Shown here in pieces: positions 41,301 to 49,139 of a stretch of DNA of 64,000 bases; the first letter of the stretch is position 1, and every line of letters begins with the position of its first letter. A program made the position numbers and the translations under genes. This stretch comes from Herbidospora daliensis (lineage in GTDB: Bacteria; Actinomycetota; Actinomycetes; Streptosporangiales; Streptosporangiaceae): assembly GCF_001570585.1 (NCBI RefSeq), contig NZ_BBXF01000009.1, positions 62,001-126,000 on the forward strand. The letters are read 5' to 3'. The notes beneath the pieces were generated by a model that made no database searches, was not told where the DNA came from, and worked only from the letters and a program-made list of their open reading frames with translations.

Positions 41301-42472
41301 GAGGAGAAGTGCACCTCCAGCGGCCCGAGGCCGTCGGAGGGCGTGGCCGCCGCCTTGGCCACCGGCGCGCGGTTGCCGCCCGAGGGGGCGATCTTGTAGA
41401 ACGCGCCCGGGTAGATGTCGAGCTGGTAGAGGTTGCCGTCGGGGCCGGTCGAGAGCTGCACCGGCGTGCCGGCGTTCAGGTCGAAGTCGTTGACCGAGAT
41501 GACGCTCTTGAACTCGTCATCCATCTTCAGGTACTTGATGAACCCGAGCGTGTAGTCGGCGAAGAAGACCGCGTTGTCGTACTCCTCCGGGAACGTGCCG
41601 CCGGTGTAGATCTCCAGCGAGGTCACCGACCCGGCCGCGGCCGGGGGAGCGGTGTGCGGGTAGGTGTAGACCGGGTTGGCGTAGCCGCACCCGGCGCAGA
41701 AGCCCTCCGCGAGGGGCCAGCCGTAGTTGGCGCCCTTCTCGACGAGGTTGATCTCCTCCCACTCCGAGCCGCCGACGTCGCCGGTGAGGATCTTCCCGGC
41801 GTTGGGGCCGCTCGGCACCACGTCCCATCTGAACGGGTTGCGCAGGCCGTAGGCCCAGATCGCCCGCTCGGCGCCCGGGGTGGCGGCGAACGGGTTGTCC
41901 GGCGGGATCGAGCCGTCCTTGTTGACGCGCAGGATCTTGCCGTGCGGGGTGCCGAGGTTCTGGGAGTTGGGGTTGTAGGTGTTCATCCCCAGCGACCAGT
42001 ACAACTTGCCGTCCGGGAGGAACCGCAGCTCGCCGCCGTGGTGGAACACGTTCGACTGCTGGTTCGACTGGACGAGCACCAGCTCCGAGGCCGCCGCGAT
42101 GGTGTCGCCGGTGACGGTGAAGCGGCTCAGCCGGTTGAAGTTGTCGCTGCGGGTGTAGGCGACGTACACGAAGTGGTTCGTGGCGAAGTCGGGGTCGAGC
42201 TCCAGCCCGAGCAGGCCGCGCTCGTCGGCGCCGGCCGTCGGGAGGGTGATCATCGGCGTCGTCTGGAGCACGCCGTTCTTGATCAGCTTGATGGCGCCGT
42301 TCTTCTCGCCGATGAGGATCCGGCCGTCGGGCGCGAACCGGAAGGCCGTCGGCATGTCGAGGCCGTCGGCGAGCAGGGTCTTGTCGAACTCCACCGGAGG
42401 CCCGGCGTGGGCCGCCGGCGCGGGCACGACGACGAGCGCGACAAGGAGCAGTAACGCGGTGAGGGTGCGCAT
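38378..42472 (-). CDS. Giant secreted PQQ-type sugar dehydrogenase with PKD and four C-terminal repeats
   Basis: This 1364-residue protein has a signal peptide (APAAHA, about residue 23) and then a six-bladed glucose/sorbosone dehydrogenase propeller at about 25-360 (RFAPDGRILIGEKNG, DERGLLGLELDPDF, VFHHGGELRFLPDGKLY, GLRNPFRWD). A PKD domain at about 363-455 (YLWDFKDGTTSAEASPTHTY), a second beta domain to about 560 and a connector to 640 follow. The rest is four repeats of about 175 residues (about 642, 824, 1009 and 1190 onward), each with a D-V-W-x-x-T-x-x glycine-rich strand and an AKAGLMIK-like core, resembling DUF1349/concanavalin-like folds. It probably oxidises a sugar outside the cell while bound to polysaccharide. 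Confidence 0.83.
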   Translation of the reverse strand: MRTLTALLLLVALVVVPAPAAHAGPPVEFDKTLLADGLDMPTAFRFAPDGRILIGEKNGAIKLIKNGVLQTTPMITLPTAGADERGLLGLELDPDFATNHFVYVAYTRSDNFNRLSRFTVTGDTIAAASELVLVQSNQQSNVFHHGGELRFLPDGKLYWSLGMNTYNPNSQNLGTPHGKILRVNKDGSIPPDNPFAATPGAERAIWAYGLRNPFRWDVVPSGPNAGKILTGDVGGSEWEEINLVEKGANYGWPLAEGFCAGCGYANPVYTYPHTAPPAAAGSVTSLEIYTGGTFPEEYDNAVFFADYTLGFIKYLKMDDEFKSVISVNDFDLNAGTPVQLSTGPDGNLYQLDIYPGAFYKIAPSGGNRAPVAKAAATPSDGLGPLEVHFSSLGSGDPDEGDEVTYLWDFKDGTTSAEASPTHTYTTNGAYDVTLTVSDGAKSTRAAVRVTVGNRRPTGTITAPVSLSTYDAGDVIAYAATGSDPEDGTLPASAFSWSVIFHHADHVHPFLGPVNGVRGGTFTIPRVADNVATTWYRVQLTVTDAGGLKHTSFVDVKPNLVELTFTSDPLGPTYTVDGVPFTGTKVEQAVVGVERVLSAPATQFWNGRQYAWQGWSDEGEITHTIVTPGEDAAYGADFLELTQPPAPWASADIGPRTVAGTTYYDAGSFTIKGGGNDVWDQTDEFRYVFQPLQGDGTVIAKLTDQTNTHPWAKAGIMIKESATPMAPYAAVALTPENGMHFQYGFQGDGGGYPSLGGWMKLTRTGNVFTAYRSADGVVWTAIGTTTLPMAAQATIGLWVSSHDMTALSEAVFENVQVTQGSTVGPAPSPWTRADVDGATPAGSATYDTATGTYTVNGGGTDVWADTEEHSFLHRPLTGDGSITARVTSQSETAPWAKAGLMIRGTSAYADLFVTPENGMHFQTSDPSSVVGGPFTFPDAWVRLTREGDVIKAFRSPDGETWTPVGQHTLPGLPETVSAGLFVTAHRDGTVLGTATFDHVTFESADDNGLPALWTGGDVGDPVLPGSSGELGGVFSITAGGDDVWGATDQMHFVRRSLTGDGAVVARVNSLTRAEAWTKAGIMFKETTVSGSPYAALLLSADHGVHLQTTGEHDVTGSGLEPPDVWLKLVRAGNTFTAFDSADGLTWTRVGARTVTMAAAAQVGLFAVSHDGSQTTTATFSDVTVTPANTTGLPSGWNSVDIGSPALAGTASVNGRTFTVSGAGGDVWGTADQMHYVHRDLPANGTIVARVISQENTDDWAKSGLMIKSAATALSPYSGVFLTPAHGIHQQANFSSDADGGAATAPVWLRVSRVGSTVTTYRSANGEDWTAIGTATLAGPATIGLFVCSHEAGQLNTTVFDQVLVS

Positions 42473-42480
42473 GGTGGTGC

Positions 42481-43956
42481 CTAGTCGGTGAGGGCCGGCA
42501 GTGGGGCCGGGGCGGGCCGGGAGGCGGTCTCGTCCTCGTGGGCCGAGGCGTGGTCGACCAGGCCGTGCTCGGTGAGCTCCCAGTAGTGCCGCCGCGAGGG
42601 GCGCAGCAGCTGGAAGAACGCCTTGTACGCCGCGACGCTCATCAGGCCCCAGTAGAGCGGGACGGTGAGCATCGCCCTGACCGCCCGGTGCAGCCCGCGC
42701 TCCATGCAGCCGGTCATCAGGCAGTACATCATCAGGAAGTTGCCGAGGATCATCGTCAGCACGCCGAGGTAGAGCACCACGGCCGGGAACAGCGCCTCGA
42801 TGTACTGGGTGCCGGTGAAGACGTACACCAGCGTCATCACCCAGAAGAACGGGTTGACCAGCGTGGTGAACGTGGAGAAGCCGAGCGTCAGGTGGAAGGC
42901 GATCCAGCGGCGGGTGCCGAGCTCGCGCCACAACTTGACGGGGTGGCGGGTGTGCACCAGCCACGTCTGGATGTAGCCCTTGATCCACCGCGAGCGCTGC
43001 CGCACCCAGTTGCCCAGGTGGCTGTTGGCCTCCTCCTCGGTGACCGACACCATCATGCGCACGTCCCAGCCGCGCCGGGCGATGCGGATGCCGAGGTCGG
43101 CGTCCTCGGTGACGTTGTAGGCGTCCCAGCCGCCCAGCGCGCGCAGCGCGTCGGTGCGGAAGTGGTTGGAGGTGCCGCCCAGCGGGATGGCCAGCCGGTG
43201 CCGGTCGAGGCCGCGCAGCGACAGGGAGAAGTTGGTGGCGTACTCGGCCGCGAAGCACTGGGTGAGCCAGTTCGTCCACGGGTTCCAGTACTGGAGCTCG
43301 GCCTGGACGCACACCACGCGGTCGGCCAGCAGCCGGAACGCCAGCACCGACTTGCGCAGCTGGTCGGGGTCGGGCCGGTCCTCGGCGTCGTAGATGACGC
43401 AGAACTCGCCGCGTGCCTTCTCCAGCCCGACGTTGCACGCCTTCGGCTTCGTCTTCGGGTTGGAGTGGGGGATGATCACGACCTCGAACTGCGGCAGCAG
43501 GTCGATCGTGGCCAGCGCGCCGCGGGTGGCGTCGTCGTCCTCCTCGATCAGCAGCAGGATCTGCAGCTTGTCGGCCGGGTAGTCCATCTGGGACAACCGC
43601 TTGAGCAGGTACGGCAGCACCTCCGCCTCCCGGTGCAGCGGCACCAGGACGGTGTAGAGGGGCAACATCTCCCGGGGGATGGTGTCGATGTCGGAGGGCT
43701 CGAAGCGGAGCACCGGCGAGCCCCACGCGCCGAACACCATGGCGAGCTTGAAGGCGATGACGGCGACGTAGATCGCGGTGACGATCGCGACGGCGGCCTG
43801 GCCGTACCAGATCGGGCCGGGGCCCCAGCCGGTGACGACGTGCAGCGTCAGCGCCCCGGCCAGCAGGGCGATCACCAGCGTGCCGGTGACCGCCTGGCCG
43901 CGGCTGAGCAGCCGGCGCGCGCTCAGTTCGTCGGGAATGACGGCGGTGGTGCTCAT
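42481..43956 (-). CDS. Membrane family 2 glycosyltransferase (cellulose-synthase-like)
   Basis: This 491-residue protein has two N-terminal membrane helices (residues 22-75), a cytoplasmic GT-A domain and about four C-terminal helices. The catalytic motifs are DAEDRPDPDQL, TEDADLGIRIARRGWDV and the QRSRWIKGY (Q-x-x-R-W type) motif of processive beta-glycan synthases. It may polymerise and export a surface polysaccharide. ATG 43956 overlaps the preceding stop by 4 bp, and the dehydrogenase gene starts 8 bp after its stop, so all are one operon. The sugar is unknown. Confidence 0.87.
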   Translation of the reverse strand: MSTTAVIPDELSARRLLSRGQAVTGTLVIALLAGALTLHVVTGWGPGPIWYGQAAVAIVTAIYVAVIAFKLAMVFGAWGSPVLRFEPSDIDTIPREMLPLYTVLVPLHREAEVLPYLLKRLSQMDYPADKLQILLLIEEDDDATRGALATIDLLPQFEVVIIPHSNPKTKPKACNVGLEKARGEFCVIYDAEDRPDPDQLRKSVLAFRLLADRVVCVQAELQYWNPWTNWLTQCFAAEYATNFSLSLRGLDRHRLAIPLGGTSNHFRTDALRALGGWDAYNVTEDADLGIRIARRGWDVRMMVSVTEEEANSHLGNWVRQRSRWIKGYIQTWLVHTRHPVKLWRELGTRRWIAFHLTLGFSTFTTLVNPFFWVMTLVYVFTGTQYIEALFPAVVLYLGVLTMILGNFLMMYCLMTGCMERGLHRAVRAMLTVPLYWGLMSVAAYKAFFQLLRPSRRHYWELTEHGLVDHASAHEDETASRPAPAPLPALTD

Positions 43957-46253
43957 CGCACGGTCTCCGTTCGGATGGCGCGGTAGATCAGGCGGTCGGC
44001 GTCCTGGTAGAGGAGCTGGTAGTTCTCGTCGAGGACCGGCGTGCCGTGCAGCGAGGTGTAGACGCCGTCCTCCGCGCCGCGTGACGAGCGCATGTAGATC
44101 CAGCGCACCTTGCTGGTGACGGGGTCGGCGAGCGCCGGTTCCCACATCCGGAACGACCCCTCGTAGATGATCTCCCCGAGGGGCAGCTGCGACTGGAAGG
44201 TGACGAGCTCGTTGCCGAAGTTCTGCATCAGCACCCGGCCGCCGTCGTAGTTCTCCTTCAGCCAGGTGGCCGAGCCGACGTCGATCCGCCCGCCGGGGGA
44301 GTTGAGGTAGGCCACCGGTTCTTCCAGCGTCTTGGTGCCCGGCACCGCCAGCACCGTGGCCGCCACGGCCACCGCCACGAAGGGCCGAGCCTGCTTCATG
44401 TACGCGACCAGGAAGCCCGCGAACACCGCCGCGCCCAGCGCCATCACCATGCCGAACCGCACGTTGTAGAGGTCGCCGTGGATCTCGGCGACGTGCAGCG
44501 GGCGCTGCCCGGCGTACAGGGTGAAGACGTAGAACGGCAGGAACGCCAGCAGCGCGTACGGCGCCAGCGTGGCGGCGTGGATGCGGTGGCGGGCGAAGTA
44601 GAGGACCACGCCCAGCGCCGCCAGGCCCAGCGTCACGTAGCCGATGTCGTCGGCCATCGCGATCAGGTAGGTCTGGGCCGACACGACGATGTCGCCGACG
44701 GTCTGGTCGCCGGCGGTCACCCACAGAGACGGTTTGGCGTACTCGCCGACCTGCCAGTAGAGCGGGTGGCCGAAGATGATCCAGTTCCAGCCGCACCAGG
44801 CGGCGATGCCGCTGTAGGCGATCACCGAGAAGAAGATCAGGTTCGCCTCGATGTGGGTGTAGCCGCGCCAGCGGCGCAGCGCGGTGTAGCCCACGACGCA
44901 GGTGACCGCCAGGCAGAGCACCCAGCCCTCGTAGCGGGTCAGCGTCGCCAGGACCGTCCACATCGAGGAGAGGGCGATCTGGCCGTAGCGGCCGGTCCGG
45001 CACCACTCCTGCAGGTGGTAGACCGCGCCCGCGATGCAGGCGAACAGCAGCGACTCGGTCATCGGGGTGGCCTGCAGGTAGAGCGCGTTGGTGTTCAGCG
45101 CGAACACCGCGGCCGCCGCGACGCCCGCCCAGCGGGTGCCCGCCATGCCGTCGGCGATCTTGTACAGGTACCGCACCGTGAACACGAACGAGATCATCGA
45201 CACGATGCTGGAGGCCATGCCGGTCGTGTAGAACCACTCGATCCACACGAACGGCACCGCCAGGACGTGCGGCAACGGCAACCACACGCCGCCGAGCTGG
45301 GCGACGCCCGCGGTCGGGCTGTCGACCACGCGGGCCGCGATCAGCACGTGCGAGACCGCGTCCTTGTAGCTGAGGACCACGCCCTGGTTGAAGTAGTAGA
45401 CCGCCGCCACGACCGACAACACGGCCGCCAGGCCCGTCACCACGGCGAGCAGCGGGTCGTCGGGGGTCAGCGCCCGGCGGGTGCGCCGCCACTTCAGGCC
45501 GTCTCTGACCAGGTCGCGGTAGACGCCGGCGAGGCTGGTGAGCGAGCGCAGGATGACCCTGATCGACGCGCCGGTCTGGTGGCCGTGCCGGCGCGGGTAG
45601 TGGTTGACCGGGTGTTCGACGATGCGCGTGTGGCCCGCGCCGATCTTGGCGAGCAGCTCCGGCGAGATCGCGGCGGCTTCGCCGGTCAGCGTCAGGTCGT
45701 CCAGGAGCTTGCGGTCGAGCAGCTTGTACGCGCAGTCGACGTCGCGGCTGCGGGTGCGCAGCAGCACCCGGTTCAGCTGGGTCCAGATCCAGGCGTTGAC
45801 CGTGCGCACGAACGGGTCGGCGCGGTGCCTGCGGTAGCCGATCACCCCGTCGGCGCGCTCGTCGCGCTGGACCTGGAGGAAGGTCAGCAGGTCGTCGGCC
45901 CTGAACTGGCCGTCGGAGTCGGTGAGGAGGATGCGCCGCATGTCGGTCTGGTCGAGGGCGGCCGCGATGCCGGTGCGGACCGCGCCGCCGTAGCCCTGGT
46001 TGACCTGGTGGTGCACCGCGATGACCCGGCCGGGGTGGCGCTCGGCGAGCTCGTCGAGCACCCGTCCGGTCCCGTCGGGGGAGCCGTCGTTGACGACGAC
46101 GATCCGGTGCTCCATGCCGGCGAGCGTGGTGAGGAAGTCCTCGACCGTTGCCGCCAGGTTCTCCTCTTCGTTGAACGCCGGCATGACGACGGTCACGCCT
46201 TCGGTGTATAAGCGCGCGGCGCGCGGGGGCGCGCTGGGAATCTCGAGGGTCAC
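43953..46253 (-). CDS. GT2 fused to polytopic GT-C-like membrane transferase
   Basis: This 766-residue protein joins an N-terminal Dpm1-like GT2 domain (residues 17-235: VVMPAFNEEENLAATVEDF, VVNDGSPDGTGRVL, TDSDGQFRADDLL) to a membrane domain of about ten to twelve helices (about 265-660) that resembles ArnT/PMT-like GT-C enzymes, with a C-terminal outer domain of about 100 residues. One chain could make a polyprenol-phosphate sugar and then use it for transfer on the outer face. GTG 46253 overlaps the stop of the GtrA-like gene. A split-gene arrangement is more common in other bacteria, so the fusion is notable. Confidence 0.83.
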   Translation of the reverse strand: MTLEIPSAPPRAARLYTEGVTVVMPAFNEEENLAATVEDFLTTLAGMEHRIVVVNDGSPDGTGRVLDELAERHPGRVIAVHHQVNQGYGGAVRTGIAAALDQTDMRRILLTDSDGQFRADDLLTFLQVQRDERADGVIGYRRHRADPFVRTVNAWIWTQLNRVLLRTRSRDVDCAYKLLDRKLLDDLTLTGEAAAISPELLAKIGAGHTRIVEHPVNHYPRRHGHQTGASIRVILRSLTSLAGVYRDLVRDGLKWRRTRRALTPDDPLLAVVTGLAAVLSVVAAVYYFNQGVVLSYKDAVSHVLIAARVVDSPTAGVAQLGGVWLPLPHVLAVPFVWIEWFYTTGMASSIVSMISFVFTVRYLYKIADGMAGTRWAGVAAAAVFALNTNALYLQATPMTESLLFACIAGAVYHLQEWCRTGRYGQIALSSMWTVLATLTRYEGWVLCLAVTCVVGYTALRRWRGYTHIEANLIFFSVIAYSGIAAWCGWNWIIFGHPLYWQVGEYAKPSLWVTAGDQTVGDIVVSAQTYLIAMADDIGYVTLGLAALGVVLYFARHRIHAATLAPYALLAFLPFYVFTLYAGQRPLHVAEIHGDLYNVRFGMVMALGAAVFAGFLVAYMKQARPFVAVAVAATVLAVPGTKTLEEPVAYLNSPGGRIDVGSATWLKENYDGGRVLMQNFGNELVTFQSQLPLGEIIYEGSFRMWEPALADPVTSKVRWIYMRSSRGAEDGVYTSLHGTPVLDENYQLLYQDADRLIYRAIRTETVR

Positions 46254-46672
46254 GCGAGGGCCTCGGCCTTCTCTCGGGCCTTCTCACGGGTGGCGAATAC
46301 GAACTTGTCACATATGAGATAGGTGACAATCGTGCCGATGAGGACACCGATCGCAGCGGAAATGAGAGTCGGCAGGAATGGATGTATGAGGGCGAAAACG
46401 CCGGTGTTGACGGCGAGGGACAGCAGTGCGGTGCCGTTGTAGCTCGACCACCTCTTGACGGTGAGCGGGAAACGGCGGTCCCCCCAGGTGAACTTCGAGC
46501 TCAACACGAAGTTGAGCTGGGCTGACAGCAGAAAACCGATGGCATCGGCGGGGGTCCACGGGACGCCGGCCGATGCCATTGCGGTCATCGCGAGGTACTG
46601 GACTCCGAAGCAGAAACCACCCACCAGGAGAAATCGCACCACACGTAAGTGATAATCCGGAACAATCGCCAC
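46250..46672 (-). CDS. GtrA-family membrane protein (lipid-linked sugar flippase type)
   Basis: This 140-residue protein has four transmembrane helices typical of GtrA: RFLLVGGFCFGVQYLAMTAM, IGFLLSAQLNFVLSSKFTW, SSYNGTALLSLAVNTGVFAL and IGTIVTYLICDKFVF. GtrA proteins move polyprenyl-phosphate-linked sugars across the membrane. GTG 46672 is chosen because GGGGGA precedes it; a TTG at 46720 lies in the same frame. It is the first gene of the four-gene operon and fits the downstream Dpm1-like/GT-C fusion, which makes and uses such donors. Confidence 0.83.
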   Translation of the reverse strand: MAIVPDYHLRVVRFLLVGGFCFGVQYLAMTAMASAGVPWTPADAIGFLLSAQLNFVLSSKFTWGDRRFPLTVKRWSSYNGTALLSLAVNTGVFALIHPFLPTLISAAIGVLIGTIVTYLICDKFVFATREKAREKAEALA

Positions 46673-46722
46673 TCGTCCCCCACGGCTTGTGCCTGGTGAT
46701 CGCGGATTGGTACGTGCCAAGC

Positions 46723-46821
46723 GTCATGAAGTTTCATGACATGCGCGGAAGGGTGGCGTTATCACAGCGTGAACTATAGCTAGCGAGAACTTCTGTAGAG
46801 AAGTTAAGAATGTGAACTTCT
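46723..46821. promoter_or_regulatory. Repeat-rich, AT-rich upstream region of the glycan operon
   Basis: The 363-bp gap 46673-47035 holds no gene. GTCATGAA-GT-TTCATGAC at 46723-46740 is a perfect 8-bp inverted repeat. AACTTCT at 46788-46794 pairs with AGAAGTT at 46799-46805, and a third AACTTCT lies at 46815-46821, 27 bp from the first. The region is far more AT-rich than its surroundings. It likely contains the promoter and one or two regulator sites for the operon. From 46822 to 47035 nothing further is seen. Confidence 0.5.
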
Positions 46822-47035
46822 GACACGGCCGAATGACAATGGCGTGTGGGCCGAATTCCCGTCTTGGAACGGTCCCGGCAGGTCAGGACAGACCTCCGCC
46901 GCCCGGCGCAGTCAATACGTGGATTAACGGTGGCGTGTCCTGGCGGGCGTGGGGGACCCGCCAGGACACGCACCGCTCCGCGCGGAGCGGCGAGGATGCC
47001 GACGACCCCGGCGAGGGATGGGGTCGTAGGCGCCG

Positions 47036-47350
47036 CTATTCGCGCGGAGTCACTGGGGCACCGTCGTCTTCTTCGAGCGGTGCGCGGTAGTGGCGTTCGA
47101 TCAACCGGGCCGCGCCCACCGGGTCGTCGGACGGATGCGTCATCTCGTGACCATCCTCATTCCAGACGAACGACCCGTGCTTGCACCAAACGGTCAGATC
47201 GGCCGATACCGACAGAACGGACATCCCATTTCCGTTGCTCTGGTAGGTGTGGGTGAAGCCCTGACGATGCAGCGCGTACCTCAGGAGTCGCGTCGCCTCA
47301 CAGGGATCGCGCCAGGGCAGGTAAGGCCTACCCGCACGGACCGCCAACAC
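47036..47350 (-). CDS. Small conserved actinobacterial protein of unknown function
   Basis: This 104-residue cytoplasmic protein contains SADLTVWCKHGSFVWNEDG and DDPVGAARLIERHYRAPLEE. The composition (aromatic and His-rich, one Cys) fits small orphan proteins often found next to regulators in sporulating actinomycetes, but I can give no function. GTG 47350 has a G-rich upstream tract. It is divergent from a GntR/UTRA regulator 135 bp away and may be a target of it. Confidence 0.6.
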   Translation of the reverse strand: MLAVRAGRPYLPWRDPCEATRLLRYALHRQGFTHTYQSNGNGMSVLSVSADLTVWCKHGSFVWNEDGHEMTHPSDDPVGAARLIERHYRAPLEEDDGAPVTPRE

Positions 47351-47433
47351 CGGCCCACCCCCATTGGATGGATTTGTACCAACGTTTGGATAATGCGGCG
47401 CTCACGCCGTGGGGTCAAGTGGTTGTTCCAAGT

Positions 47434-47450
47434 TAGACCGAGATCGTCTA
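47434..47450. promoter_or_regulatory. Inverted repeat upstream of GntR regulator
   Basis: TAGAC-N7-GTCTA lies 35 bp before the ATG of the GntR gene. GTCTAGA overlaps its right arm, and GTCTAGAC-type cores are common targets of GntR/UTRA regulators. Autoregulation is inferred. Confidence 0.45.
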
Positions 47451-47484
47451 GATTTGTTGGCACAAAAGGGTGGATTGAGGAAAG

Positions 47485-48240
47485 ATGGCACGATCGTCGC
47501 TCTACCAGCAGGTGGCCGCCGAACTCCGGAAGGCCATCTACTCGGGTGAGTTCCGCCCGGGTGATCAGATCCCCACCGAGACCGAGCTCATGGACGGCCA
47601 TCAGGTCAGCCGCAACACGGTCCGCCTGGCCCTGGGTGAGCTGGAGAACGAGGGCCTCATCCTCCGCATGCGCCGGCGCGGCACCTTCGTCCGTGAACGC
47701 CGCCCCCTGCTGATGCGCCCGCAGGACGAGCTGTTACCCCTCGGCGGCGACTTCCCGCGCTTCGACGCCTTCGTGCACGCCGTCACCTCCGAGGGGCGGG
47801 TGGCCGAGCAGAACATAGAAGTCCAGATCGTGCAGCCGCCCCACGACGTCGCGACCCGCCTCGAACTCGTCGAGGACGACGCCCTCACCGTGGTGCGCCG
47901 GCGGCTGCGTTACGTGGACGGCCAGCCGTACAACACGAACGACTCCTATTACCCCCTCAAGCTGGTCGCCGACTCCGAGATCGTGCGTCCCGGCAACATC
48001 ACCCGCGGGGCCAACCGGGTCCTGGAGGAGCTGGGGCATCCCCAGGTCCGTTTTGTCGACGACATTTCGGCACGTATGCCAACTCCGGATGAATCGACAC
48101 GTCTACAGCTAGAACCCGGTACACCAGTTCTCGTCTATGTCCGTGTCGGGTACGACCCTGACGAAGCACCAGTCAGGGTCGCCGTGTCGGTGCTCCCCGC
48201 CGACAAGCATCTGATCAGGTACGAGCTGGAACGTCATTGA
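47485..48240 (+). CDS. GntR/UTRA family transcriptional regulator
   Basis: This 251-residue protein has a winged-helix domain at residues 5-72 (YQQVAAELRKAIYSGEFRPG, ETELMDGHQVSRNTVRLAL, RRRGTFVRE) and a UTRA domain from about 95 (IEVQIVQPPHDVATRLEL, VVRRRLRYVDGQPYNTNDSY). It resembles the many orphan GntR regulators of filamentous actinomycetes. ATG 47485 follows GAGG. The only divergent neighbour is a 104-residue unknown protein. The ligand and target are not predictable. Confidence 0.85.
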   Translation: MARSSLYQQVAAELRKAIYSGEFRPGDQIPTETELMDGHQVSRNTVRLALGELENEGLILRMRRRGTFVRERRPLLMRPQDELLPLGGDFPRFDAFVHAVTSEGRVAEQNIEVQIVQPPHDVATRLELVEDDALTVVRRRLRYVDGQPYNTNDSYYPLKLVADSEIVRPGNITRGANRVLEELGHPQVRFVDDISARMPTPDESTRLQLEPGTPVLVYVRVGYDPDEAPVRVAVSVLPADKHLIRYELERH

Positions 48241-48289
48241 CCGAACTCAGGCCGTCCATCTAGGACCGCCTCACCTGTGGTCGCGCCGC

Positions 48290-48323
48290 GAGCGCCCCCC
48301 GGGCCGCGCTCGGGGCGGCGCTC
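48290..48323 (+). terminator. Terminator after GntR gene
   Basis: GAGCGCC pairs with GGCGCTC and an inner CCCCG with CGGGG, with one bulged C. It lies 50 bp after the GntR stop. The rest of the 270-bp gap to 48510 holds no gene. Confidence 0.6.
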
Positions 48324-48510
48324 GCCTGTGCGTGAAACGCCGCCACCGCAGGTATCAGGCCTGCCTTTTGGCATTGGGCCGTTAATTACGGGCTGTTAGC
48401 CCTCCCTTTCGTCCAATCAGGTCGTGCTTTAGGGGCGACGGACGCCGTGCGCACCTAATTGGTCACTCTCAGTAATCACACGTAAACCCGCAGCAACGAA
48501 GGGATCCCCC

Positions 48511-49107
48511 ATGCGCATCGACACCCTCAACCTCTCCGCAGAACTTGTGCTTCGCCGGGCGGACGCCACCGACCTTCCCGACGTGCTCACTCTTCTCGCG
48601 GACGCGGCCAGGTGGCTGGACGGCCTCGGCGTCCGCCAGTGGCCGAGCGGCGGTTTCCCGGCCGCGCGCATCTCTCCCCTGATCGACGAGGGAGTCCTCT
48701 ACGTCCTGACCGTCGGTGACGAAACGGCCGCCGTGATGGCCCTCGACGACCACGCCGACGCCGAGTTCTGGACACCGGCCGACCGTCCGGAATCGGCGTT
48801 CTACGTCCACAAGCTCGCGGTGAACCGGGCCCACTCGGGCCGGGGTCTCGGCGAGGTGCTGCTCGACTGGGCCGGCCTTCGGGCCCTGGCGGCCGGGCGG
48901 CGGCACGTGCGGCTCGACTGCTCCAAGGAGAACGACCGCCTCCAGGGCTACTACCTGGGGCAGCGCTTCCGGCACGTCCGCACGGTCGACCTCCCGCACC
49001 GCGCGTCGGGGGCGCTGTTCGAGCGTCCGGCGGGGCTGCGCGGCGGCCGCACCGAGGCGAGGGTGCGCGATCTGACGGCCGCCGGAAAGGTGCTGCTGAC
49101 CCACTGA
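48511..49107 (+). CDS. GNAT family N-acetyltransferase
   Basis: This 198-residue protein has the GNAT core: LVLRRADATDLPDVLTLLAD at the start, and FYVHKLAVNRAHSGRGLGEV with the acetyl-CoA-binding R-x-x-G-x-G in HSGRGLGE, then RLDCSKENDRLQGYYLGQRF. The acceptor is unknown; small-molecule or antibiotic acetylation are both possible. ATG 48511 has GAAGGGA upstream at 8 bases. CutC follows after 32 bp. Confidence 0.85.
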   Translation: MRIDTLNLSAELVLRRADATDLPDVLTLLADAARWLDGLGVRQWPSGGFPAARISPLIDEGVLYVLTVGDETAAVMALDDHADAEFWTPADRPESAFYVHKLAVNRAHSGRGLGEVLLDWAGLRALAAGRRHVRLDCSKENDRLQGYYLGQRFRHVRTVDLPHRASGALFERPAGLRGGRTEARVRDLTAAGKVLLTH

Positions 49108-49139
49108 AGAGGCGCGATGGGACCCGCTACTGTTCCCCC

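Noticed and set aside
42481-46347. 1288-codon minus-strand open frame spanning two glycosyltransferases
   Set aside because: Its first part is an off-frame reading of the GT2/GT-C fusion; the real genes start at 46253 and 43956 with a 4-bp overlap.
46833-47090. Short plus-strand open frames between the GtrA-like operon and the small conserved protein
   Set aside because: Low-complexity Arg/Gly/Ser products without ribosome-binding sites, and out of phase with the real minus-strand gene.
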